Under the pieces are notes generated by a model. That model saw only the letters and a program-made list of their open reading frames with translations. It did no database searches and was not told the DNA's origin. A DNA stretch of 64,000 bases. It comes from Anaeramoeba flamelloides. Taxonomy: Eukaryota; Metamonada; Anaeramoebidae. This document shows positions 11,360 through 24,400 of the stretch, in pieces. Positions within the stretch are counted from its first letter, which is position 1. Every line of letters starts with the position of its first letter. The DNA lies in contig JANTQA010000015.1 in the NCBI GenBank assembly GCA_027625915.1, positions 12,733,702 through 12,797,701 of the forward strand, written 5' to 3'. Made by a program: the position numbers and the translations under genes.

Positions 11360-12453
11360 TTATTTTTTAGAACATTTTTCAAAAATATCGATAATTGGAA
11401 TTGTGGGATTTAATTGATAATATTCAACAATATCTTCAAATTCTTCTTTGATGAATTCTTGGTCTGTGTCTGCAGTGATTGGAAGTTCGTCAGTGTATAA
11501 AAATGAAATTAATAATTCAATGGTTTCTAATGATTTGCCAGAATAATCTTTGACTTTTTGTAAATTTTCTTCAAGATTTTGAAACATATTCAAAAATAAT
11601 CCACTTCTAGCTGCTAAGATAAATTTATGAATATACAATTCTTCATCTTCATCTTCATATTCATCATCATCATCTTCTTCATTTTTTACAACAAGTTTAA
11701 AATCAGAAGTTTGTTCATCAAATAATAATTTTTTTAAATCATTTTTTAATAATTTGGTTTTTTGAGCATGTTGGATTCCAAAATGATTTAAAATTTCATT
11801 TGTTCTTTTGAAATTGATAATTTCATCACAATAAATCCATTTTAACAAATCTTGAATTTCATTTAATTTGCAATTTGATTCCAAATATTTTTTGATCAAA
11901 TCAAATGATTTTCCAATCCTTGTCTCAATTAATATTTTATGAACAGGGATATTTTGGATATTACAATCAGAAAAGTATCCATTCTTTAATAACTTTTCAA
12001 GATCTTGACTTAAATATGAATTTGATTGTAAGAAGAAGATTAAATTTTGATCACAGCATTTCATTTGATTATAAGATGAAAGATCATTCTGTAGATTAGT
12101 TCCTGTTTGAATTTTTCTAATTACTTTTGAATTACTGGAATTAGAACCATCAAATTTTCCCTGTACCCAAATTTCATTATCTTGTGTTAAGATTGCAAAC
12201 AATTCATAACCACAAGCAATATCTTGAATGATTATATCATTATTTTTAAATTGTGGATATTGTTTAAATGTTGTTAAATTACTTCCAAACCCTGTCAATC
12301 GATTACTACCAGTTACATAAAGTTTTCCATCATTTGTAAGAATAGAGGTAAATTGGTATGCAAATTCGATTTTTGAAATGTCTTCAACAGGAAATTCAAG
12401 TTTTATTTGGGTTGGCGTTAAAGCATCAATTGTAGGTTCTAATCCTAATTGAC
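11360..12453 (-). CDS. RCC1-BTB gene, exon 2
   Basis: The frame is open from the acceptor at 12454-12455 to TAA at 11360-11362, about 364 codons. It begins mid-repeat (QLGLEPTIDALTP), continues with two further RCC1-like strands and then both BTB domains. The ATG at 12298 lies inside an RCC1 repeat and is unlikely to be the real start. The C-terminal tail is acidic (EEFEDIVEYYQ). No stops or frame breaks were seen, which argues that it is still under selection. Confidence 0.85.
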
Positions 12454-15400
12454 CTTATTATTTATTTGTTTTTTTAATTATTTATTTTTTTATTTTTTTT
12501 ATTTTTTTTTTTTTTCTTTATTGATTGGGGAAAATCTAATTAGAGTTAATTATTTATATTAATTGGATTTATTTGGGAAATTCAAAGAAATCACAAAGAA
12601 TAAATTTTTATTTTATTTTTTTATTGATTGAAGAATTTTTATTGAATATTTTAGAATTTTATTCTTATTATATTGATTTGGGAAAAATATATTTAGATTT
12701 CATTATTTATATTAATTGGATTTATTCAGCTTTACAAAAAAAAGAAAGAAAGAAAGAAAGAAAGAAAATAAACTATTAAATAAATAAACACAGCCTCCCA
12801 TTCTGAAATATAAATTATATGATATAAATAACTTGTGGATTTAAAATTGTTAAATTTTTGGCTTTGATCTTTATTATAGAGTAGTATTTTTTTTATAAAA
12901 TCAAATAAAAATCCTGTTGAGATCTTAGAAAAAAATTTTTATTGTATAATTTGTGTTTTTGCTTATGAAATAGATGATTTTTAACTCATTTTAACATTTT
13001 ATTAATTCTGAGTCTATTTTTTGAAATCCAAAATTCACATATTTCCAATATTAAACTTAAAAAAAAAACAAATTAATTATTTTTATTAAACAGTAAGTTA
13101 ATTCTTGAAAATTCTAAAATATTATTTTTTAGTTTTATGTTGAAAAGTCTTGATTTTCAAAAAAAAAAAAAATTATTTTGTGATTATTATTAATTCTCAA
13201 TTTAAATCTCATACAATAAAACTAATTGGGGGTATAGGTGATTAAATCTAAATTTGGTAGAAGCCTAGCTACAAATTATCAATGAAATTCCAAAATTTAT
13301 TAAACAAAAAATTTTTATAATTATTTTTTATATTGTTAAAAAAGTTGTTTTCTTGGTTTTCAAAAAAGGAAAAACAATTTATAAAAAAATTTTCAAATTT
13401 TGAGAAAATTTTTTGAACAAATTGTTTGGTCTTCTTACTCAAAAAAATCCTTATTAAGAATTTAAATCATTTTTGCAAATAAAAAAAAATGTTTTTGAAT
13501 TTTGAGGAAATATATTACAAAAGTCCCAAATATCTTCAAGAAAATTTTATTTTCCAATCGAATTTCATTTTCCCAGAACAAAGACATAATTTCTGAGTAA
13601 AATATAAAAATGGATTTCAAACTTTAATAGTTTTAACTACTCTTCTTTAAATAATCTAACTATTTTTCAATATTCCAAATAAATCAATTTTTTTGTTTAA
13701 CTAAAAGTATATTGTCTCAAAAAGGTAAAACAAATCTTTATATTAATATTTTATAAATAAAAACTAAACCCCAATTCAAAATTTTTAACACACCAAAATT
13801 TGATTTGTGAAAAGAAAAAACATATTTAATCAATCCAAGAAGAAATACCAAATTAGAACCATTCGATAATTGAAATGTTAACACTTGTTTATAAATTACA
13901 ATTCTCACAAAACAAAAAATAAATAATTATCAATACTAATCAATTATCGGTATGTTAAAAATTCTGGAGTGAACAAAATAAAAAAATGGATTGGTAAATT
14001 TGTTGAAATTATATTAGGAACATTGATCGATCAAATGGTTAGATACTACCAACTAATTTTATTTGAGTTCTTCTATTTGGAACAACTAAACTTTAACCTA
14101 AAATCAATTATTGAAAAAAATTTTGATCAAACGAAACTAGTTACTTAATTCAAAAAATGAAATGAAAACAAAAACTAAAAGATGAAAAAATGATTTTTCA
14201 TATTTTACAAAAAATCAAAATTTTCTCAAATTTGAATGAAATTGTATTATTGTGATTATCTTGACCGTTTTAGCTGTGTGGAAAATTTTGAATTTTAGTT
14301 TAGTTATAGACAAACGGTTATGGAAATAGTAATAAACAAAGTTATTATTTTTTTTTTACAAATGAAGGAAACAAAATCAATTTAAGAATTTATTTTTTTT
14401 AACTAAAAAATGGAAAAAAAACATATAAATCTCAACAAAAAAAAAATTTTAATTTTTCAAAATAGATTTTGATATGATTTTTTTGATCCTTCTTATAAAA
14501 AAAATTCGAAAGTTCAGAATATTACCAATAAAATATTCAAAAATTTTTTCCTGTTATCATGAAAGACTAATAACTTATCTAATTTTTTTTAGGAAAGATG
14601 AATGAAATTTTTGTTCCTTTGATTTTTCAATATAAATTATTTGAAAATATAAAAAAAAAAATAGAAAAAGAATAAATTATTATTATTATTATTATTATCA
14701 TTTTTGAAGGAATAATATTAATCACACCTTTATAACAATTGGATTTTTTTTATTTTTTATACTTTTTACCTTTTCCAAATTTCCCTTTTTTAGTTGTTTG
14801 GGTTCCTTGGGTTCCTTGGGTTCCTTGGGTTCCTTGGGTTCCTTGGGTTCCTTGGGTTCCTTGGGTTCCTTAGGTTCCTTAGGTTCCTCCTCAATTTTTG
14901 TTTTTTTAGGTGTTTGGGGAAGGCAAAATGAAGGGTGTTTGAAATATTCCCGAAAATACCCGAAAATCGAAAATACCCGAAAATTTTTTAACCACATAAA
15001 AACAGGTTATGAACAACTTCTAAGATTCACTCGTGCCAATATACTCAGTTTAACAGTAAAATAACAATTTTACTTTCAGACAAAATATTTTTTTTTTGAA
15101 TTTTCTACTTTAAACTACTCTAAAGAGGTTTTGTTACCTTTTGAGTATATTTGAGTATTTGTTGGTACTTATTAGGGTAAGTGTATAGGTATGTAAGGGT
15201 ACCTTTGGTATGTGTTGTGTTTTGTATGGTGTGTGTTTGTACGTTTTGGTTAAACCAGTTCCTTTTATGGAATTGGAAGTTAAATAAAGTTTGGCTTGGG
15301 TCACCTTATGTAGGATATGGGTATGTGTTTTACGATTAGATATTACTCAGTTATTTTAGGAAAACATTTATTATTACAAAATTATGGGTAATGATGTACA

Positions 15401-18400
15401 ATTAGAAATTTTCATTACAAGTACATTTTCTCTCATTTAGTTAATACCATTTTGAAATGATCAGTAATGCTACATTCTTCAAAGGTATCAATTCCTTTCA
15501 CACAAAATGGGTTGAATACTATTCCCTAAAATTCAATTGTTTGGAATTTTGATATTTTCAGAAAAAAAATTTTTTACGAAAATAAAATTCCAAATTTACC
15601 TTTAAACTGAGTATATTGGCACGAGTGAATCTTAGAAGTTGTTCAAAAAATGTTTTTTCATGGTTGGAAAATTTTCGGGTATTTTCGGGAATATTTGATA
15701 GATTCCAAAATGAATAAAAAATCATTATAAGAATTGGTGGACTTGGTCATGACTAAGCCAACCAAACTTGTTAATGATCAGATCTAAAACGAATTGAGCT
15801 GGACTTAGGCAACTGTAGAGAATGAATCCAACAAATGCGATCTGAAGCCATTGAAAGTGAACCGAATAGGACTTTCTGTACAATCTGTCGAGTCGTTACC
15901 TGGACTGGGTTTTTGCTGTCGAGTCCGTAACTTGTACTGGGATTTTGCGAAAACAAGATTTGGGAACTTGTTAAAAAAAAAAAAACAAATATAAGTAAAA
16001 AAAAAAGACAAAAAAAATAAAAAAAAAAAAGCAACTCAATTTTTTAAAACCAAATCTTATTCTTAAAAACCAGCACTTTATAGAATCAACGAATCTATAA
16101 ATTTCTAAATCAAAATTTAATAAAGCATCCTTTTACATTTGATTTATACTGGTTCAAATATTGAGATCTCTTTTTTATTAAAACAAATTATGGTGGCGAT
16201 CCAAAAAAGGACATAAAAGGAAACAACCACCAACCCACTCAACACTTGGGGTACAAAAAAACTTTTTAATGAATTTTTTTGCTGTTTATTGCTTTTTTTT
16301 ACACTCTCTTTAATTTCTTGCTTTTCTTTCTCTTTTTCTTATCTTTGTTTAAAAAAATTTTTCTTTTCATTTTTTAAGGGGGTAAGTACATTTTTCATTT
16401 TCTGAGTGCCAACATTTATGTGAAACTGAATTCTTCAAATCATTTCTTTAGCCAAATACATTGATATTTTCATAAATACTAGAGTGGGATATATCCTAGT
16501 ATAAGATATTTTCATACCAATAAAAAAACGCAAATCCAAAAAAATGAAAAAATTGATCAAAAAAAAAAATAAATAAAAATCATTTATTACTTGATCTTAT
16601 CTATAAAATTTTACACAATTACTTATTCTTGATTTGGTTTTATTTTTAATTCTTTATAAAAATAATTTTGTTTAGAAAATTTTTGATAAACAAATTACTG
16701 TTTATTTCTAAAGAATTTCCAAACGGAATTTAAAAATCCTATTTTCATTTATGTAATCGAATTCTAGTTTTGGTTCAGAAAATCAGAGATTTTTTTCATT
16801 CTTCTTGAGAATAAGGGTTTATTGGACAAATTCATTTGATTTGATAATTATTTATTTTCCATTAAAATGAAAACTCAAAATAATTCTGAATCTGATTTTA
16901 ATTTTTTCTTGTATTTTTCAATTATTTTGATTTGAATCTTTTGTAACTGTATTTTGATTCCAAGAATTCAACTCCTTTATTTTGATTTTTGAAATAGTAT
17001 TCTTTGTTTTGGATTTGTTTGATAAAAATATTTGAAAATTGAATTTTGAAAGCAAATTTGTCACAAAAAGTTTTTTAAAATAATAATAAATAGTAATGGG
17101 GCGAGAAATTTAAGGAAGAAAATAATTTGGATTCCTACAAACTAAGAAGATAAAGAAAACCAATCTTCAAAAATAGGCTTTTATCGATTTTTTTTTTTTT
17201 TTCATTCTTGATTTCAACAAATTTATTTGGAATGGTGATCTTTTGTGTTTGGTCTTCTAAAAGAAAATATTTGTTTCAAATGCACACTCTTTCGGGTATA
17301 TTTTTTTGGTTTACTGTTTGATTAATTTCAATCATTTATATAAACATATCTCTAGATCCAAAACCAAATTTAATAAAACCAAAAATTTAATCAAAAAAAA
17401 TGTTCAAAAAATTGAAAAAATTTAAGATTCAACTCTGAATTACTTTGATTCTTTTCACGAATAGACTAATGAATGGCGCTTTGGTTCCAAAGTTTCAATA
17501 TCTGTTGGCACTCAAAAAATATTTTTCAGTAATGTTAACACAATTAAAATTTTTCAAAATGGTAAAATGTACTTCTACCTTAAAGAAAAGATATCCTATG
17601 ATTTATAATCCCACCTAAATAATAGCTAGAATAAAAAACTCTATATCAAGATTAGAGTTTCAGGAAGTGCCGTCAAGTGATTAGGTTTTCTTGAGGTTTT
17701 ATTTTTTATTTGTGTAGTGTTCTAGGTTTTTTTTTAGGTTTTCTATTTTATTTCTAAATTAAAAAAAACCTAGAACACTTTCCAAACAAATAGAAAACTC
17801 AAGAAAACCTAACAGGACTTTTTTTTTAATTTTTGAAATTAAAAGAAAATTTCAAAAATTTTCAATTTATTTCTCAAATTAAAAAAAAGATAACGGCGGT
17901 TTTCCAGAGTTCAAAAGAATAGAGAAAAATCTTTGATTTTTTTTTTTTTTTTTTTTTTTTTATTGAGGAGGAAGTGTAGATTACACTCTAAGTGCCCTTT
18001 TACTTAAATTCCCTTTCAGAAATTTAAGCGTAAAATCATAGATTTCACGATTATTAATTAACGAAAATAATTTTAAGCTATCATAATTTAAAATTATTTC
18101 ATTAAAATTTAATTCTTTTAACTTTTTCAGAAAAATTAATCTATCTTTTTTATAGGAAGGACATACCCATAAAAAGTGATCAATATTTTCTATTATTTCC
18201 TTATGTTCATATTTTAAACATAAAGGACAAAATTTATTTGAATTTTTATTTATTACATAATAATATCTATTTAAGCAGTTGGTAAATGTTCTGAATTTTA
18301 GAATTGTTGAACTTGAAGGATAACTTAAATATCTTTGATTAATAAATAAATTTTTTTGGTTTTTAATTATTGCGAAATATTTTTGTACCTTCCAACTGAT

Positions 18401-21400
18401 AGAATTCAACAACTCATTATAATTATAATTATAAATTTCCTTTTTAAGAAGGTTTAAACTCTCCGACTTCCAGTTAATTTTATTGTTTATTCTATGATTA
18501 AATTTTATTAATTTTTCCAGATAGGGTAGAGATAATTCTTTTAATTTATTTTTTGAATTTGAATTTCTTTTTTATTGATTGATATTACCAAATTTTCGAA
18601 TTTAAATTCTGTTTTATAAATAAGAATTGGTGTGTTTCTGTTTATTTTGCAGATTTCAGTAATACATGTATTAATCCAAGAGTTTAAATAGTTTAGGGTT
18701 GCTATTTTATAATTATATATTTCTAATCCATATGTTAATTGACTTAATATAAAAGATTTAAATAATCTTATTTTTTAAATTATTTGTTAATAAATTATTA
18801 TTGAATAATTGTTTAGAACTATTATAAGTTTCTTTTGCCTTTTTAGGTTATAGACTAAATGTGAAATTTTTTCCAAATAAATTCCCAAATATTTAATTTT
18901 TGATAAATCTTGAGTAATTTCTGTTTTGTCTTCATTAGGTTTTAATCCAAATTGGACAATTACTTGATATATAGCATTTAATTTTTCATTTATTTGATTC
19001 ATATTCCCTTTTATGATTAAAATTAAATCATCTGCAAACATTTGACAATGATTTGTTAATGGTATTATTTTTAATAATAGAAAATGTGAAATAAGAGCAA
19101 ATATAATCGGTGATAAGGGATCCCCTTGGAATATACCGAGTCCTTTTCCTTGATAATATTTTACTAAAAAATTTTTGAATAATTGTATTTAAAATAAACT
19201 TTTTTTATTGTTTTCCTAATTATTTTAAAACTGATTGAGTCAAAGCATTTTGCTATATCAATCATTATAATATGAGTTTTATCATTTTTATTTTCATTAT
19301 TTGTTTTTATCTGATTGTAAATATTTAAAAAGTTTAATACCGCAACACGAGTATCAAATTTTTTTTCGAAAGCCAAACTGCGCTTTATGAATAAATTCCC
19401 AACAAGGCTCAATAAGTTTATATAGCATTTTAAGAAATAATCTTGGTAGACTTTGATTAATTGAAATAGGTCGATAGTTTAAAGCGACTCCTTCATTTCC
19501 CTTTTTATGAATAAACAAAATTGATCTTTTTTTGATATATTCAATAGTTTTATCATTAGGGTTCAATAACCAATTATTAAATATATTTTGTATTGTAATT
19601 AGAAATTTTTTATAATTTTTTGTTCTCAATTGGTTCAATATCTATAAAATTTTCTCCATCGATGTTAAATTTTAAATTCTCGATTTTTTGAAATCCTTTC
19701 ACTGATTTGTTTTTTTAAATTTTTAATAGTATTTCTAATTTTTTCCATTGGAAAATAAATATAAATTTTTGACTCTTTTAAATTATTTATTTTAAGATTT
19801 TTTATATAATCTAAAATTTTTTGATTTGGTTCAATTGAATTTTTTTTTAATATGACCAAAATACTCTTCAATCATATTTTTATTGTTTAAAATCATTTTC
19901 ATTTTTTTAGACCTTATTAAATTTATTTTTTTTCCAAAAGTTCTTTTTTTTGATTAAATTCTAAATTTATTTCATTAAGAAATTTATTCCAAGCTACTTT
20001 ATTTATTTTTTTGATTCGATGAATTAAATTTGGGTTAGACAAGAGATTTTTTTATTAATGGTGCGATTTCGTAATCTTTTTTTTCTTCTTTATAAATTAT
20101 ATCTTTGAACTGAATGAATTTATTTTTGAAAATTTTTATTGTAGTGATATCTAAAAGAAAATTTTTTTCTGAAAAGTAATTAGTAAATAATTTTTGATAA
20201 GTATTCTGGTTTGAAATTCTATATTTTTTTTTTAATATTCCAATCTGTTTTTAAGGCAAGATTATTAATTAACATTTTATGGTCTGATAAACTATTTTGT
20301 ATTGTTTTTTGAATTTTTTTAAAATAAAATTATTTTTTAAAATTGATTAAGATATGGTCAATATTATTTGTTCTGCTATTTGATGTATTTGGAATTATTT
20401 TGAAATTTTTTAATTGGAAATTTTTCATTATTTCCATTTCTGTATGATTAAAATCTCCCAGAATAACTGTTTTGAAATTATGATATTGAACTACTAATTT
20501 CTGAATAATTTTACCAAATTCATTTTTTCTGTCTTCTCTGAAGTATAAATTAATAAAGATAATATCTGTGAAACTAATAATCTGGATATCTTGATCTGGA
20601 TATTGGATTTCAGAAATAAACTTTTCATAACTTTTTTTAAATAATATTTGTAAACCACCTTTGGCCTTTTTTTTCACCATAACTATTCTTAATTACTGAG
20701 TAATAAAAAGTCAAATTTGGCTTATTTTTTTGTTTTTTGTTTCTTGTAGAAAACAGATATCTATATCATTATTAATAAGAAAGGATTCTAAAAGTTTTTT
20801 TTTGTCAAATTTATTTAATCCCCTGATATTGAATGAGGAAAAAATCAATTTAAAATTTAAAATTTTATTATTTATTCCCTTTTTTAATCTCTTTTTACCA
20901 TTAAATTTCTGAATGATATATTTTTTATTATTGATGATATGAATTGTCATATCTTTTGGTATTATTTGCAGATTGTTTTTTATTGTTTTAATCATTTTTA
21001 AAATATTTTCATATTTATCCCATAAAACAATCATGTTTTCCCCTTTTTTTACAAGTCTTAAAATCGGATATTTATTAATTAATTTAAAGACTTGTAAAAT
21101 TTTTATAATTTTTTGTTTAAAAATTAATTGGTTTAATAACCCAACTTTTTGTAATTTGTTACAATTTTTGCAATTATTTTTATGTGGATATAAATTATTA
21201 ATTTTTCCATTATTTGTAATTGTTAAATAATTGAATTTTTTAAAATAAATAAGAAAAAAATTTTCCAAAAAAAATATTTTTTTATTTTTTATATAATTAT
21301 ATTTATTAGTTGATTGTTGGTATGTATAATTAAAGGATTTTTTAAACCAATAAATGAAATGTATAAAATTAAGTTTTTTTTATTTTCCATAATGTAAATT

Positions 21401-24400
21401 CATTAAATATTATTAATAATAATTTTAAAATAATAAAATTTGTTTGATAGTCTTTTGTTTTGTTGATAATATTTAAATTAAGTATTATTGGACTTTGGAA
21501 TGGGTTTTTATAATCAGTAAAAGAATAATTTAAAAAATTATTTTTATTTTTATTTTTGTGGGAAAAATTTCTTGAGTTATTGATATAAGTATTTAAATTA
21601 TCTTCTAAATAAACCCAATTATTTAGATTAAGTTCTTTTACTAATTTTACTAAATGATCAATTCAATATTGATCATCTAGTGATTCTTTTTGGTTTCTAT
21701 GTACATCACAAAAAACCATCTTTATTCTTTGTTAATTTTTGACATTTTGTTTTATTTAAAGTAATTCCTTTACATTTTCTGGAAGATACCGCCAGAAAGT
21801 TTAATTTAGTTTGATTTGTACCCTTTGTTTTTAATAACAATTTTTCGTTGTTTATCTTTTTTTCTTTTTCTTTTTCATTTTCAGTTTCAATTTCATTCTC
21901 AATATTAATTTCATTTGAGTTATTGTTTTCATTATTATTTAATGAATTAGTATTGCTATTATTTTCCAATAATTGATTTTTTTCTATCTGATTCATTGAA
22001 AATAAATTCTTTTTTTTATTTTCGTTCTCAGATTTCTTCTTTTTTTCTTGACTATAATCTTCATCCAAATTATTGTAATTATTTGAATTTGTTTTTTCAT
22101 TATTTTCAAGAACTTTCATATTTAACACAGATTCATTTATTTTGGTGTTTTTGATATTTTCTTTTGGATTTTTTAATTTTAAAAAATCTTTGATTTTACT
22201 CAATTCTTTTAAATTCTGGAAAACCTAAATGCACACAAGAGTAATTTTGTTGAATTATCTCTCTTCAAAAATAAATAAAAATAAAATCAATACTTTCCAA
22301 CATAAAACGAAAAATATGTTTTCCAATTTTCAAGTATTAACTTAATTTTGAATAAAAATAATAGGTTACTTTTTTTTGTTTTATATTGGAAACATGCAAA
22401 TTTTGGATTTCAAAAAAGAAACTCAAGTCAATAAATTGTTTAAATCAGGTTAACTCATCCATTTCATCAATTATAACACAAATTACAAAAAAAAATTTTT
22501 TTCAAGATCTCGAACAAGATTTGTTAAATTATTTTTAAAAATGACTACTCCCTTAAGGACTACGTTTTTAGGTGAAAACAGTGAAATAATCGATAAAATC
22601 ACCCTTGAATAAGTTATTTAATCCAAGTAATATTTGTCCAAGGAGAATTTCTTTTCGAAAAAATGAGAAATTTTCACAATTTCAACAATTTTCAGAATTT
22701 TTACCTTGCTAGATCATGCAAAATTTTGGTTTTAATATTTTAGAATTTCCCATTTCATCTTTCAGAACTCACACTATTTTCTAGAGCTGTTCTACATATT
22801 TTTTAAATTTGCTTTTACAAGTTTGAAATGTTCTCAAATTTGAAATGCACTTGAAAATCCCCAAAAGCCATTTTTTGCAATTATTTTTTTTGTTTTTTTC
22901 AATTTTCCTTTTCATTGAATAAAAAAGAAAAATAGTCTTTGTGAAAAAGTAAAGATGAGAAAAAATGTTTATTTTTTTTTTTTTGTCCAATTTCTTCGGT
23001 GTGAAAATTTTTTTTGAGAAGCGAAAGTGAAATAACACAATTACTCAACCCCCTAAAGGGTGGGAACGTAGTCCTTAAATAAATGTTTTTCTCATTTAGA
23101 TTATGAATCTCAATCTTGAATCTTATTTTAACGACGACGTTTGCAATTCAAATTCAAAGATTTATGTGTTTTTATCCTGGTTTGGTTGTTGGTAAATCTC
23201 TCAAAGTTTTTTCCAGAGAGATCTAAGAAGTAAAAAATGACAAATTTTTACAAAAAATGTCTGAATTTTCCAGACACGTATCTCAAAATGAAAAAGAAGG
23301 TTGGCAAAAATCGGATTTTTGAGAAAATAAGTTTTTATTTCATTTTTTAAAAAACCCTTACAAATTAGTGTGGGCTTTCTATGATTTTTTTTTGATTTGT
23401 GAGAGAAGATGAGAAGGTTTTAAAAAATGACATAGAAGGTCAAAAATTAGAAAAGAGAAAAATTTTGGATGAAAAAGTTTGTTCTTTCACAATTATGACA
23501 TTTTTTGACTAACGTCTTTGATAATTGTATTGGTGTTGGATCAAATCCACTAAAATCCACATTTCAAAAAATTCATAAAGATCATTTTTTCAAAAATGAC
23601 ATTGAAATTTATTTTTTAATAAAAAAAACTGACTAATTTTAGCAAATATTATTTCGAAAAGATCCTTGAATGCAAAGAACCATAAAACCCTTCCCACACA
23701 ACCCCAACCGAATTTATATTGACACAACAAATTGGGTTTTGAGAGAAAGGATCCAAATAAAAAAAATTTTCTCAAAAAAGCACCAAAAAAATGTGAAGTC
23801 CATAAGGCATGGATCATATTGTTCCACAACCAATTCTGGGAGAAACTCTCCTCTTAGTCATGGTGGGGAGATTTATTCAAGGAAAAACAACAAGAACCAA
23901 ACAAAAAACAAGAGAAACCCTCAACCCCTTTGTAGTGAATTAATCTGGTTTACGAATTACTAGAACAATTCAAGGAACCCAACCTTCAAAAATCCTATAC
24001 AATGTAATCTTCGAAAGTTAGAGTTGTTTATTGAGAAGTGTTTTTTGAATGATTGTCAATTTTTCGTGCAAGAAACTAGTTGTGATTTTTCTTTTTCATT
24101 TCCACGTTCCTTAACAAGGTGTTCGAGTTCACGTATCTCAAAATTTCTTTTTGATTTTTCATTAAAAAAATGACTTAAAAAATGATTTTTTGAACCAAAT
24201 TGGAGAATATTTTAAAGATCATGCTTTCAGAATGTAAAAGAGATTGGAGTATATTGGTTTGAGGCAAATTGTTGAATTGCAAACGTAGTCCTTAAAAGCT
24301 TATTTAAATGTCCTTGAATTAAATATTTTTTTTTTTCATTCACAACTATTTTCCAGTTTTCTCTTGACCATTGTGAAAAAAAATTGGGTCATTAAAAAAA

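Larger units (their letters stand above)
17941..22181 (-). mobile_element. LINE A: 5'-truncated AP-endonuclease LINE with 16-bp target duplication
   Basis: The roughly 4.2-kb minus-strand element ends in a 20-25 nt poly(A) (T-run to 17961). The sequence AAAAATCTTTGATTTT stands on both sides (17925-17940 and about 22182-22197) and is the target duplication. It holds the end of ORF1, then ORF2 with endonuclease, reverse transcriptase and a C-terminal zinc finger. About six frames are now needed to read it, and most breaks are in A/T runs. It lies in the large RCC1-BTB intron, in the same orientation as that gene. Confidence 0.88.

Noticed and set aside
11360-12298. Separate BTB gene starting at the ATG at 12298
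   Set aside because: The frame is open upstream to a splice-like acceptor and the ATG lies inside an RCC1 repeat, so a start there would cut a blade in half.
14795-14888. CRISPR-like array
   Set aside because: The units are 9-bp with no spacers; the sequence is eukaryotic.
14798-15064. Plus-strand GSLGSL frame
   Set aside because: It is the other strand of the nonamer minisatellite; there is no protein character outside the repeat.
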